NCBI RefSeq assembly: GCF_009720825.1 | Contig: NZ_WNKY01000023.1 | Coordinates: forward strand, 30,621-94,620 | Direction: 5' to 3' | DNA length: 64,000 bases | Origin: Duganella radicis | GTDB taxonomy: Bacteria; Pseudomonadota; Gammaproteobacteria; Burkholderiales; Burkholderiaceae_D | Part shown: piece after piece, positions 49,667 to 58,209 of the stretch | Position numbering within the stretch: the stretch's first letter is position 1 | How the letters are laid out: each line of letters opens with the position of its first letter | Made by a program: the position numbers and the translations under genes | The notes under the pieces: generated by a model | Databases searched by the model: none | Seen by the model: the letters and a program-made list of their open reading frames with translations, nothing else | Told to the model about the DNA's origin: nothing

Positions 49667-51616
49667 ATGAAGAAGACAATCGTCGCAGCAAGTGTGGCCG
49701 GGCTGGCTGTACTGGCGCTTTATCCGGCGCTGATTCCTAATCCTTACTACATCCATCTATTCGAAACGATACTGATCTACGCGATACTATTGTTCGGCCT
49801 TGATATCGTGGTCGGTTACACCGGGCAGGTGTCGCTGGGCCATGCGGGCTTGTTCGGCATCGGCGCGTATGTCACCGGGGTGCTGGTGTTCAAATTGTCC
49901 GCGCCGTTCTGGATCACCATCCCGGCCTCGGTGGCGGTGGCGGCGGTGTTCGGCGCCGTCCTTGCCTTGCCGGCGTTGCGCGTGACGGGGCCGTATCTGG
50001 CCATGGTGACGCTGGCCTTCGGTACCATCATCCAGATCCTGATCAACGAAATGACCTGGCTGACCGAAGGCCCGATGGGCATCAAGATCGCCAAGCCGGT
50101 GCTGCTCGGGAAAAAACTGGACGAGGTGCAGTACTACTACATGGTGGCGCTGCTGATGGTGGTGTCGCTGGTGGTGGTACATCGCATCCTCAAATCCAAC
50201 CTTGGCCGCGCGTTCGAAGCGCTGCGCGACAGCCCGATCGCCTCCGACTGCATGGGCGTATCGGTGTACCGCTACAAAGTGTACGCCTTCATCATCAGCG
50301 CCGGTTTCGCCGGCCTGTCGGGCAGCTTGTATGCGTACTCGGAAGAGTACATCAACCCGAGCTCCTACACCTTCGAACTGACCATCCTGTTCCTGCTGGC
50401 CGTGATCATGGGCGGGCGCAAAACGCGATCCGGTTCGCTGATCGGCGCGCTGATCGTGGTCATGCTCCCCAGCCTGCTGGCCGATATTGAACTGTTCCGC
50501 AAAATCGCCGTCGCGGCGGCGGTGCTGGGCGTGATCGGTTCCGCGCTGGCGATCGCGCGCAAGCGCTCCACGTTGCGCGGCGTGCTGGTGCCGCTGATCG
50601 CCACCGTCGGCATGGCGGCGTTCTCGTTCAAGCTGGAGAACATCGTCGACTGGCGCCTGACCATCTTTGGCTTGATGACACTGTTCGTGGTCTACTACCT
50701 GCAAGACGGTATCGTCGGCTTCCTGCTTGGGCTGATGGGACGCGGCGCGGTGCACGCCAAGGCGGTACAATCGACCGGCGTGGCGCCGTTCGGCCATGCG
50801 GAAGGCGGCAAGGCTGGCGAATCGCTACTGAAAGTGGACCAGATCCTGATGCAGTTCGGCGGCCTGAAAGCGCTGAATCAGGTCGACCTGAACGTGATCC
50901 AGGGCTCGGTGCATGGCCTGATCGGGCCTAACGGCTCCGGCAAATCGACCATGATGAACGTACTGACCGGGATCTACAAACCGACCGCCGGCAAAGTGGC
51001 GTTTTCCGGCGCCGTGATCTCTGGCCGCACACCGTCCGAGATCGCGCTGGGCGGCGTAGCGCGCACCTTCCAGAACGTGCAGCTGTTTGGCGAAATGACG
51101 GCGACCGAGAACGTGCTGGTCGGCCTGCACAACACCTTCAAATCGAACGTGCTGGATGTGATGCTGCAAACGCCGCGCTACAAGCGCGAAGAGAAAGCCG
51201 CGCGTGAGCGGGCGGCCAGCATACTCGAATTTGTCGGCCTGTCCGACCTGGCCAACGAAGAAGCGCGCAACCTCCCATATGGCAAACAGCGCCTGCTGGA
51301 GATAGGGCGCGCGCTGGGCTTGAGCCCGCGCCTGCTGTTGCTGGATGAACCGGCGGCCGGCCTGACCGCGCCGGACATCAAGGAACTGATGTCCATCATC
51401 CGCAAAATCCGCGACCATGGCATCACCATCATCCTGATCGAGCACCACATGGACGTGGTGATGGCGCTGTCTGACACCGTGACCGTGCTGGACTTCGGCC
51501 AGAAAATCGCGGAAGGCAAACCGGCGGCCGTGCAAAGCGATCCGAAAGTGATCGAAGCCTATCTGGGCGGCAGCGGCGAAGAACATGGCGGAACCAAAGC
51601 GCCGGCGGCGCACTGA
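49667..51616 (+). CDS. Branched-chain amino acid ABC permease/ATPase fusion (LivM-LivG)
   Basis: 649 residues. Residues about 1-350 are a LivM permease: GLDIVVGYTGQVSLGHAGLFGIGAY, RDSPIASDCMGVSVYRYK. A linker (about 360-385) joins it to a LivG ATPase with Walker A GPNGSGKST, ABC signature region NLPYGKQRLLEIGRALG and Walker B LLLLDEPAAGL, ending with EEHGGTKAPAAH. In E. coli these are separate proteins. The reading frame is continuous, so this is a true fusion. It pairs with LivH and with LivF encoded 12 nt downstream. Confidence 0.95.
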   Translation: MKKTIVAASVAGLAVLALYPALIPNPYYIHLFETILIYAILLFGLDIVVGYTGQVSLGHAGLFGIGAYVTGVLVFKLSAPFWITIPASVAVAAVFGAVLALPALRVTGPYLAMVTLAFGTIIQILINEMTWLTEGPMGIKIAKPVLLGKKLDEVQYYYMVALLMVVSLVVVHRILKSNLGRAFEALRDSPIASDCMGVSVYRYKVYAFIISAGFAGLSGSLYAYSEEYINPSSYTFELTILFLLAVIMGGRKTRSGSLIGALIVVMLPSLLADIELFRKIAVAAAVLGVIGSALAIARKRSTLRGVLVPLIATVGMAAFSFKLENIVDWRLTIFGLMTLFVVYYLQDGIVGFLLGLMGRGAVHAKAVQSTGVAPFGHAEGGKAGESLLKVDQILMQFGGLKALNQVDLNVIQGSVHGLIGPNGSGKSTMMNVLTGIYKPTAGKVAFSGAVISGRTPSEIALGGVARTFQNVQLFGEMTATENVLVGLHNTFKSNVLDVMLQTPRYKREEKAARERAASILEFVGLSDLANEEARNLPYGKQRLLEIGRALGLSPRLLLLDEPAAGLTAPDIKELMSIIRKIRDHGITIILIEHHMDVVMALSDTVTVLDFGQKIAEGKPAAVQSDPKVIEAYLGGSGEEHGGTKAPAAH

Positions 51617-51628
51617 CGAGGACAGGAC

Positions 51629-52351
51629 ATGCTATCGATCTCCAATCTGCACGCCGCGTACGGCAAAGTCGAAGTCCTGCACGGCATCTCGCTGGACGTC
51701 CCGAAAGGGAAACTGGTGACACTGATCGGCTCCAACGGCGCCGGCAAAACCACCACCATGCGCGCCATCTCCGGCATGATCAAACCGAAAGGCGGCAAGG
51801 TGACGCTGGACGGCAAAGACATCACCGGCTACGACTCGCACAAAATCGCCCGCGCCGGGCTGGCGCACTCGCCGGAAGGACGGCGCGTATTCGCCTCGAT
51901 GAGCGTGACCGACAACCTGCTGCTGGGCGCCTTCCCGCGCTTCACCCGCGCGCGGCCGAAGGGCGACATCAAACGCGACCTGGAAAAAGCGCTGGAACTG
52001 TTCCCGCGTCTGAAAGAGCGCCAAACGCAGCTGGCCGGTACGCTATCGGGCGGCGAACAGCAAATGCTGGCGATGGCGCGCGCCGTGATGCTCAACCCCG
52101 AAGTGATCCTGCTGGACGAGCCCTCGATGGGTCTCGCACCGATCCTGGTAGAAGAAGTCTTCCGCATCATCCAGCGCCTGAAATCCGAAGGCGTAACGAT
52201 GCTGCTGGTGGAGCAATTCGCCGCCGCCGCGCTAAACGTGGCCGACTACGGCTACGTGCTGGAAAACGGCAGCATCTCCGTCCACGGCCCCGCGGAAAAC
52301 CTGAAAACCGACCCCAAAGTCATCGCCGCCTATTTGGGAGGCGGGCATTAA
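51629..52351 (+). CDS. livF: Branched-chain amino acid ABC ATPase LivF
   Basis: 240 residues. Walker A GSNGAGKTT, signature LSGGEQQMLAMARA and Walker B VILLDEPSMGLAP, followed by the LivF-type VEEVFRIIQRLKSEG. It is the second ATPase of the importer, dimerising with the LivG half of the fusion. It is the last gene of the operon; a palindromic element begins 11 nt after the stop. Confidence 0.95.
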   Translation: MLSISNLHAAYGKVEVLHGISLDVPKGKLVTLIGSNGAGKTTTMRAISGMIKPKGGKVTLDGKDITGYDSHKIARAGLAHSPEGRRVFASMSVTDNLLLGAFPRFTRARPKGDIKRDLEKALELFPRLKERQTQLAGTLSGGEQQMLAMARAVMLNPEVILLDEPSMGLAPILVEEVFRIIQRLKSEGVTMLLVEQFAAAALNVADYGYVLENGSISVHGPAENLKTDPKVIAAYLGGGH

Positions 52352-52362
52352 AATTTGTAAAA

Positions 52363-52498
52363 TTCGGGGTCAGCTCTGACATTCGGACAGCTAGCGCTAT
52401 CTTTTGATCTATCTCAATACGTGAAAACGCCCGGATTTGCGTATTGAGATAGATCAAAGAACTGGTTCGCGTGTCCAAATGACAGAGCTGACCCCGAA
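52363..52498. repeat. Palindromic element with GGGGTCAG ends (second copy type)
   Basis: The outer ends TTCGGGGTCAGCTCTG and its complement are at 52363-52378 and 52483-52498, continuing as imperfect arms to about 27 bp. An inner, perfect 19-bp inverted repeat (52403-52421 and 52440-52458) encloses an 18-nt loop. It shares the outer GGGGTCAG with the element at 1423 but has a different core. It fills the gap between livF and the aldo/keto reductase, reaching 17 nt before its start codon. Confidence 0.8.
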
Positions 52499-52514
52499 CT
52501 TGGCTGGAGGTACG

Positions 52515-53354
52515 ATGAAAACTGTGCGTTTTCTTTCTGGTGCGACTGTCCCGGCGCTGGGGCAGGGCACGTGGAATATGGGCGAGAAGGCGGCGCGCAA
52601 GCCGGATGAGGTGCGGGCTTTGCAGCTCGGACTCGATCTTGGCATGACGCTGATCGATACCGCTGAGATGTATGCCGAGGGCGGGGCGGAGGAGGTGGTT
52701 GCCGCGGCCATCGCCGGACGGCGTGATGAGGCTTTCATTGTCAGCAAGGTGTATCCGCATAACGCCAGCTTCGACGGTGTGCGGCAGGCTTGCGAGCGTA
52801 GCCTTCGTCGTTTGAAGATCGAGGCTATCGATTTGTATTTGTTGCACTGGCAGGGTCATCACCCACTGGCCGAGACTTTCGACGGCTTCGAAGCGCTGAA
52901 GAAGGGCGGCAAGATCAAGGCCTACGGCGTCAGTAACTTCGATCTCGAAAACATGGAAGAGGCGCTGGCCTACGGCGCGCCCGCCACCAATCAGGTGCTG
53001 TATAACCTGATGAAGCGTGGTATGGAATTCGATCTGCTGCCGTGGGCGCGCGCTCAAGGCATGCCCATCATGGCTTACTCACCGCTGGAAACCTCGGGCC
53101 GCGAGCAGGCCGCGCTGCTGGAAAATCCCGGCCTCAAGGCCGTCGCCAACGCCCATGGCGTCACGCCGGCGCAGATCGCGCTGGCCTGGGTGTTGCATCA
53201 GGAAGGCGTGATCGCTATCCCCAAAGCCGTCGATCCTGTACACTTGCGCGCCAACCGCGCTGCGGCCGATATCCGGCTTTCCGCCGCCGATCTGGCCGCA
53301 TTGGATCAGGCATTCCCGCCGCCGCGACGTCGCCGCGCGCTGGAGATGCGTTAA
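52515..53354 (+). CDS. Aldo/keto reductase
   Basis: 279 residues from ATG 52515 (TGGAGG upstream). An upstream in-frame extension would read through the palindromic element and is unlikely. The catalytic tetrad is complete: Asp48 and Tyr53 (DTAEMY), Lys78 (VSKVYP) and His111 (LLHWQG). NADPH-binding residues lie in IPKAVDPVHLRANRAA. The family reduces carbonyls in the cytoplasm. It resembles the YeaE/2,5-diketogluconate-reductase-like group; the substrate is unknown. Confidence 0.93.
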   Translation: MKTVRFLSGATVPALGQGTWNMGEKAARKPDEVRALQLGLDLGMTLIDTAEMYAEGGAEEVVAAAIAGRRDEAFIVSKVYPHNASFDGVRQACERSLRRLKIEAIDLYLLHWQGHHPLAETFDGFEALKKGGKIKAYGVSNFDLENMEEALAYGAPATNQVLYNLMKRGMEFDLLPWARAQGMPIMAYSPLETSGREQAALLENPGLKAVANAHGVTPAQIALAWVLHQEGVIAIPKAVDPVHLRANRAAADIRLSAADLAALDQAFPPPRRRRALEMR

Positions 53355-53368
53355 CTGTATAAATTGTT

Positions 53369-54445
53369 ATGCTCAATCGACTCAAACAGCTGTTCAAGCC
53401 TCAAGACATCAGCAATCACGTCCTGCTCAACGCTTATTGCACCGTGGGCGATGCGCCCAAGCCGGCTTTCCCGCATGTGGTCAACGGCCGCCGCGATCTC
53501 TCCGGCAGCGAACTGGCGCCGCACCTGAACGGCATGATGCATCTGCTGGCCGAACAGGGGCAGGGCGCCATGAGCCGCACGCGCTATCACGTGATCCGCC
53601 ACCTGCAACGCACCCAGCACCACATCAGCTTTGCTGTCGATCCGACCCATATGGCCGATTTCCACAAGTGGGCGGAAGCCGCCAACGCCGTCGTCTTCAT
53701 GGCGGATGGCAGCGTGCGCGATCCGCAAGGCCGGGTGCTGCTGGCCCCCGCCGGCAAGGGCGAGGGTGATCCGAAAGCCGTGGTGCCATATCCGCCGCAG
53801 GCCTGGCAGCGCAAGGCGCGCAGCGAGGCGCAACTGGCCGCGCGCAAGATCACGGTGCCGGCTGATCTGCCACCGCTGGTCTCTGAACCGGAGCTGCGCC
53901 TGCGCGCACCGGAAGATATTCTGCGCCGCATGCTGGCGCTGTTCGTGGTCGCCATTCGCGCCGAGTCGCTCACCGGCGAGACGCCGATTCCGGTCGCCGC
54001 GCTACAGGAACGCTTTCCGCCAGCCTTCGCCGGCCTGACCGACGCCGAGCGCGATTTCCTCGCACAGGAAGCGCCGACGCAGCAAATGGCCACGCAATTC
54101 CTGTGGCGTTACGAAGCCATTCTGGTGCTGCAATGGGCGCTCGGCCTGCAATCGGAACTGCCGTTCGCCGATGCGATCTGCGACGTGTCGTCGATCTCCA
54201 GCACAGTGATCGAGCGCGGCACCGAAGGCTTGCGCAAGCAGTTGGGCGCGCGCGCCGCCAGCGATATCCTCGACGCGCTGGATTTGCACTACCGCCAGCA
54301 CTGGGCCAGCCGCCAGGCCATCCTCAAAAAGACGCCCGTCCCGGCCAACCTGAACGACGGCGTACTGCAAGAACGCCACCACGCCCTCAACTGGCTGGTG
54401 CGCTTCGAAGACCGCGACTGGGATGATGTCGATACGCCAACCTGA
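53369..54445 (+). CDS. DUF4272-domain protein
   Basis: 358 residues, no signal or membrane segment. The C-terminal two-thirds match DUF4272: EDILRRMLALFVVAIRAE, TQFLWRYEAILVLQWALGLQSELPFADAICDV, and the final RHHALNWLVRFEDRDWDDVDTPT. The N-terminal part (AYCTVGDAPKPAFPHVVNGRRDL...) is a separate region. The function of the family is unknown. It starts 14 nt after the aldo/keto reductase and is probably co-transcribed. Confidence 0.82.
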   Translation: MLNRLKQLFKPQDISNHVLLNAYCTVGDAPKPAFPHVVNGRRDLSGSELAPHLNGMMHLLAEQGQGAMSRTRYHVIRHLQRTQHHISFAVDPTHMADFHKWAEAANAVVFMADGSVRDPQGRVLLAPAGKGEGDPKAVVPYPPQAWQRKARSEAQLAARKITVPADLPPLVSEPELRLRAPEDILRRMLALFVVAIRAESLTGETPIPVAALQERFPPAFAGLTDAERDFLAQEAPTQQMATQFLWRYEAILVLQWALGLQSELPFADAICDVSSISSTVIERGTEGLRKQLGARAASDILDALDLHYRQHWASRQAILKKTPVPANLNDGVLQERHHALNWLVRFEDRDWDDVDTPT

Positions 54446-54525
54446 ATAACGTTCGTTGTCGAACAGATTGGTGCGCGTGCAGCGGCTAAGCTGTACTCAT
54501 CGAAGCACTTTTCAAGGAGTTCGAC

Positions 54526-54906
54526 ATGAACCGTAAAGTGATGATGGCCGCCGTGCTGGCGGCATTGGTGGGCGTGAGCGGCGCGGCCTCGGCGCAGAAC
54601 CGCCACGACAACGATCGTCGCGACCATGACCGCGACCGTTACAGCCACGACCGCCGCAACGACCGTCAGGATTACCGTCACGACGGCGATTGGGGGCGCG
54701 ATCGCGGCGCCGGCCCGCGTCACGACTTGCGCAAGGGCGGCCGCCTGCCGCTGGAATACCGCAGCCGTCAGTACGTGGTCGACAACTGGCGCGCCCACCA
54801 TCTGAGCGCGCCGCCGCGCGGCTATCACTGGGTGCAGACCGGCAGCGACTACGTTTTGGTTGGCATCACCACCGGCATCATTGCCAGCCTGCTGCTCTCG
54901 AATTAA
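54526..54906 (+). CDS. RcnB-family periplasmic protein
   Basis: 126 residues. Signal peptide about 1-23 (ASA-QN). A segment rich in His, Asp and Arg (about 25-60) is followed by the RcnB domain: GGRLPLEYRSRQYVVDNWRAHHLSAPPRGYHWVQTGSDYVLVGITTGII. RcnB in E. coli modulates nickel and cobalt homeostasis. The His/Asp-rich segment could bind metal, though no efflux gene (rcnA) is nearby. RBS AAGGAG precedes the ATG. Confidence 0.88.
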   Translation: MNRKVMMAAVLAALVGVSGAASAQNRHDNDRRDHDRDRYSHDRRNDRQDYRHDGDWGRDRGAGPRHDLRKGGRLPLEYRSRQYVVDNWRAHHLSAPPRGYHWVQTGSDYVLVGITTGIIASLLLSN

Positions 54907-54917
54907 GCCGCTCTGCT

Positions 54918-54951
54918 AATATGCTGGACAGTTCCAACTGTCCAGCATATT
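54918..54951. promoter_or_regulatory. Perfect 16-bp-arm palindrome abutting a start codon
   Basis: Arms AATATGCTGGACAGTT (54918-54933) and its exact complement (54936-54951) are separated by CC. It begins 12 nt after the RcnB stop and ends 3 nt before the YbaK ATG, occupying the place of the ribosome binding site. It may be an operator, an RNA hairpin controlling translation, or a terminator without T-tract. Confidence 0.75.
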
Positions 54952-54954
54952 CCT

Positions 54955-55410
54955 ATGAGCCTGCAATCCGTACGCGAGTTTTTCCACTCGCGCGATATCC
55001 AATTGCCCATCATCGAGACCGAAGCCAGTACCGCCACCGTGGCGCTGGCGGCGGAGGCGCACGGCGTGGAGCCGGGCCGCATCGCCAAGACGCTGGCCTT
55101 CCGCGTCGCCGAGGGCAGGGTGATTCTGCTGGTGGCCAGCGGCATCGCCCGCGTGGACAATAAGAAGTTCAAGGACGCTTTCGGCAAGGGCAAGATGCTG
55201 TCGGCCGACGAAGTGGTCGAGCTGACCAGCCATCCGGTCGGCGGTGTTTGCCCATTCGGCCTGCCGCAGCCACTGCCTGTCTATCTCGACCACTCGCTCA
55301 ACAACTTCGATGAAGTGCTGCCGGCCGCCGGCTCCATCAACAGCGCCATTCGCATCACCCCGGCCATGCTGGCTTCCGTCACCGAAGGGAAGTGGGTGGA
55401 CGTCTGCTAA
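54955..55410 (+). CDS. YbaK/EbsC-family aminoacyl-tRNA deacylase
   Basis: 151 residues covering one YbaK domain: SVREFFHSRDIQLPIIETE, GVEPGRIAKTLAFRV with the conserved Lys, VDNKKFKDAFGKGKMLSADEV, GGVCPFGLP and the final AMLASVTEGKWVDVC. Family members hydrolyse mischarged tRNA (Cys-tRNA-Pro or Ala-tRNA-Pro). Which substrate applies cannot be told. No Shine-Dalgarno sequence is visible; a perfect palindrome fills that position. Confidence 0.9.
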   Translation: MSLQSVREFFHSRDIQLPIIETEASTATVALAAEAHGVEPGRIAKTLAFRVAEGRVILLVASGIARVDNKKFKDAFGKGKMLSADEVVELTSHPVGGVCPFGLPQPLPVYLDHSLNNFDEVLPAAGSINSAIRITPAMLASVTEGKWVDVC

Positions 55411-55421
55411 GCGCCTTGCTA

Positions 55422-55442
55422 CGATAGGTGTTTTACCTATCG
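55422..55442 (+). other. Small hairpin before the large hydrolase gene
   Basis: CGATAGGT-GTTTT-ACCTATCG, 8-bp perfect stem, 11 nt after the YbaK stop and 10 nt before the next ATG. It has no T-tract. It may limit read-through or affect initiation. Confidence 0.45.
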
Positions 55443-55452
55443 GGAGCGCGGG

Positions 55453-57501
55453 ATGAAACGCAAGTTGACGATGTTGGCGATGGCGGCGGCGGTAAGCACG
55501 GCGCACGCCGCGGTGGAGCGCATTCAAGTAGTTGAACGTGTGCCGTTCGCGCCCGGCGTCACTTTCGGCGAATACGGCGCATATGAAAAGATACGCGGCA
55601 TCGCCTATTACGCGCTCGATCCGAAAGCCGCAGCCAATGCGTCCATCGTCGACCTGAAAAAAGCGCCGCGCGACAAGCAGGGCCGCGTGCTGTTCTCCAG
55701 CGAATTCGTGCTGCTGCGCCCGACCGCCGCGCAGCCAACCACGCTGCTCTACGACGTGAATAACCGCGGCAACATCGCCATCCTCGGACAAGTCAATGGC
55801 CGCAGCCCGGCCAATAACGATCCGGCCACCGCCGCCGACGCCGGTGACGGCTTCCTGATGCGCCACGGCTTCTCGCTGCTGTTCTCCGCGTGGACATGGG
55901 ACGTGGCGCCGACCGCTCCCGCCGCCGGTACGGCGCCGCGCCCGCTGGTCTTCGCGCCGCCGGTCGCCAAAGGCGTCAAGGGCAAGGTGCAGAACGAATT
56001 TACCGTCAACGCACCGACCGACATCGTCACCTACGCCGGCATGCGCGGCCTGACCTACGAACCGGCCACGCCCAACGATCCGCACGCGCAGCTGACCGAA
56101 CGCGCGCGCCAGGGCGACCAGCGCAAGCCCATTCCGCGCAGCGCCTGGCGCTTCGTCGAGCCGGAACTGAAGGGCGGTCCGGGCCGCGTGCAGCTGGAAG
56201 GCGGCTTCAAACCAGACACCATTTACGAGATCACGTACGTCGCCAGGGACCCCTACGTCACCGGCGCCGGTCTGGCCGGCATCCGTGACTTGCTGTCATA
56301 CTTCCGCGACCATCCATTCGAAGGCGCGCCTGCGCCGCGCAATGTGCTGATGTTCGGCATCAGCCAATCGGGCCGCCTGATCGGCCGCATGATGCACGAT
56401 GGCCTCAACGTCGACGAAGGCGGCAAGCTGGTATTCAGCGGCGCGTATCTGCAAGTGCCGGGCGCCGGCGGCTCGGCGGGCTTCAACAGCCGCTTCGCCC
56501 AGCCGACCCGCCATCCATCGATGATGGAGGAACACGACTATCCAGCCGACGCTTTCCCGTTCACCAGTGCGCCGACGCGCGACTCCGCCACCGGCAAGAC
56601 CGCGTCCACGCTGGACAAAGCGCGCGACAAGCAAGGCAAGCTGCCCAAGCTGTTCTACGCCAATACTTCCACTGAATTCTGGAATCGCGGCGCCTCGCTG
56701 ATTGCCACCACGCCCGACGGCGAGCGCGATGTGGCGCCGGCCGAGAATGTACGCGTCTACGGTTTCATGGGCGCGCAGCACTACGTGGGCCGCTCCAACA
56801 AGCGCGCACCCTTCACCGCCTGCGTCTCGACCACCGATCATTACCTGCCGATGCGCGCCCTGATCGTCGCGCTGGATGACTGGACCGTGAAAGGCAAGCA
56901 GCCGCCGGCCAGCGCCTACCCGCAACTGGCGGACGGCACGCTGACCACCGTGGCCGACTACCGCGCGATCTTCCCGAAGGGCCTGGGCATCACGCCGCCG
57001 GAACAGAATCTGCGCGAACCGCGCCTGAACTTCGGCCGGCGCTTCGATACCCAGGGCATCGCCGACACCGTCCCACCGAAACACGGCGACGATTTCGAAA
57101 CCCGTGTGCCGACGCCGGATGCCGACGGCAACGACAAGGGCGGCGTGCGACTGGTGGAACTGCAAGCGCCGCTCGGCACCCACACCGGCTGGAACTTGCG
57201 CGCGCCGGACACTGGCTTCGCCTGGGCCACCTCGCGCTTTGACGGCAGTTTCGTGCCATTCGCCCGCACCGAAGCGGAACGCGTGGCGGCCGGCGATCCG
57301 CGCCCAAGCCTGGAAGCGCGCTACGCCAACCGCGACGCTTACGTGGCCGCAGTGCGCACCGCCGCAGGGCAGCAGGTGGCGGCTGGCCTGCTGCTGCCGG
57401 AAGACGTCGAGCGCAGTCTGAAGGAAAACGTCGGACTGTACGATCGCATCCTCGCCCGCGATCCATCCGACCAAGGGTGCGATTACCTGTTCGCGAGATG
57501 A
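55453..57501 (+). CDS. Exported alpha/beta-hydrolase domain protein (Abhydrolase_10 type)
   Basis: 682 residues with a signal peptide (about 1-19, STAHA). The N-terminal beta-rich part (VERIQVVERVPFAPGVTFGEYGAYEKIRG) leads to a hydrolase core with the nucleophile elbow in MFGISQSGRLIGRMMHDGLN near residue 302. Later come FYANTSTEFWNRGASLI and VYGFMGAQHYVG with a probable catalytic His. It matches large proteins of PF20091 (alpha/beta-hydrolase domain, substrate unknown). Periplasmic or secreted; probably an esterase or acyl hydrolase. Confidence 0.84.
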   Translation: MKRKLTMLAMAAAVSTAHAAVERIQVVERVPFAPGVTFGEYGAYEKIRGIAYYALDPKAAANASIVDLKKAPRDKQGRVLFSSEFVLLRPTAAQPTTLLYDVNNRGNIAILGQVNGRSPANNDPATAADAGDGFLMRHGFSLLFSAWTWDVAPTAPAAGTAPRPLVFAPPVAKGVKGKVQNEFTVNAPTDIVTYAGMRGLTYEPATPNDPHAQLTERARQGDQRKPIPRSAWRFVEPELKGGPGRVQLEGGFKPDTIYEITYVARDPYVTGAGLAGIRDLLSYFRDHPFEGAPAPRNVLMFGISQSGRLIGRMMHDGLNVDEGGKLVFSGAYLQVPGAGGSAGFNSRFAQPTRHPSMMEEHDYPADAFPFTSAPTRDSATGKTASTLDKARDKQGKLPKLFYANTSTEFWNRGASLIATTPDGERDVAPAENVRVYGFMGAQHYVGRSNKRAPFTACVSTTDHYLPMRALIVALDDWTVKGKQPPASAYPQLADGTLTTVADYRAIFPKGLGITPPEQNLREPRLNFGRRFDTQGIADTVPPKHGDDFETRVPTPDADGNDKGGVRLVELQAPLGTHTGWNLRAPDTGFAWATSRFDGSFVPFARTEAERVAAGDPRPSLEARYANRDAYVAAVRTAAGQQVAAGLLLPEDVERSLKENVGLYDRILARDPSDQGCDYLFAR

Positions 57502-57519
57502 TGGCGTTCGGGTTGACAC

Positions 57520-58209
57520 TCAGTTGGTGAGGGTCTGCGGCGAGTAGCGTGACGCCGGCCGGGCGCCGCTCACCGTGTCGCGCAGCACTTGCCGCATGTG
57601 CTCGCGGTGACGCGCTTCGTCCTCGCTTGCCGGCGGACCGGCTTGCGGCCGGCCGGCTTCTTCCAGTGCCTGCGTGAGATAGGCGTCCTCGCTACCGAAC
57701 CATTCTTCGCTGACCCTGGCGCCCAGCATGCGCAGGCGCAGTTGCCGTTGCTGCTGCTGCCAGCTCGCCAGCCGGCCAAGATCGGGCTGGTCGTGGAAAT
57801 TCTGCGCGGCCAGTAGCGTGTCATGTTCCGCCAGGTAGGCGCGATAGCTTTGCGCAAGCTGCTCCGCTTCGCGCGCGGCCGCAGACGGCAGCGTGCGGCG
57901 CAGATGCCCGAGCAGCGCCTGCCAGCGGCCTGCGTCGCTGCGTTCCAGCAGGTAGTAATCCATGATCTCGCGCAGCGCGAAATCGGCGACGAGGTCTTGT
58001 GTGTCGGTCAGCGCGATCTCGATGGGTGGGCCGGGATCGGCATTGCCCAGTTCACGGAAGAAACGCTCGGCGGCCGCGGTTGGCGCGCGCGCTTCGGGGG
58101 CGGATGCACGGGCCGGCGCTGCGGGCGCCTCGGCGGTCGGCTGCGAGACGAGCAGCGTCACCGCCGCCAGCAGCGCCGCCACGCCGGCCAGTGCATAACG
58201 CTGATGCAT
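57520..58209 (-). CDS. Short lipase-chaperone-like protein
   Basis: 229 residues. N-terminal membrane anchor (about 7-24) and an Ala/Pro-rich linker, then helices like those of the lipase chaperone family (PF03280): LREIMDYYLLE corresponds to LFDYYLAGLGE of LifO at 29999, and LRLRMLGARVSEEWFGSEDAYL to the later conserved helix. It lacks the N-terminal mini-domain signature and is about 85 residues shorter. ATG 58209 overlaps the stop of the arabinanase gene (TGATG), the same coupling seen for lipA/lifO. It may serve as folding partner of that enzyme; this is inference. Confidence 0.72.
   Translation of the reverse strand: MHQRYALAGVAALLAAVTLLVSQPTAEAPAAPARASAPEARAPTAAAERFFRELGNADPGPPIEIALTDTQDLVADFALREIMDYYLLERSDAGRWQALLGHLRRTLPSAAAREAEQLAQSYRAYLAEHDTLLAAQNFHDQPDLGRLASWQQQQRQLRLRMLGARVSEEWFGSEDAYLTQALEEAGRPQAGPPASEDEARHREHMRQVLRDTVSGARPASRYSPQTLTN

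Noticed and set aside
52437..52514. Longer N-terminus of the aldo/keto reductase
   Set aside because: It would be translated from the palindromic element; ATG 52515 has a good SD and matches the family start.
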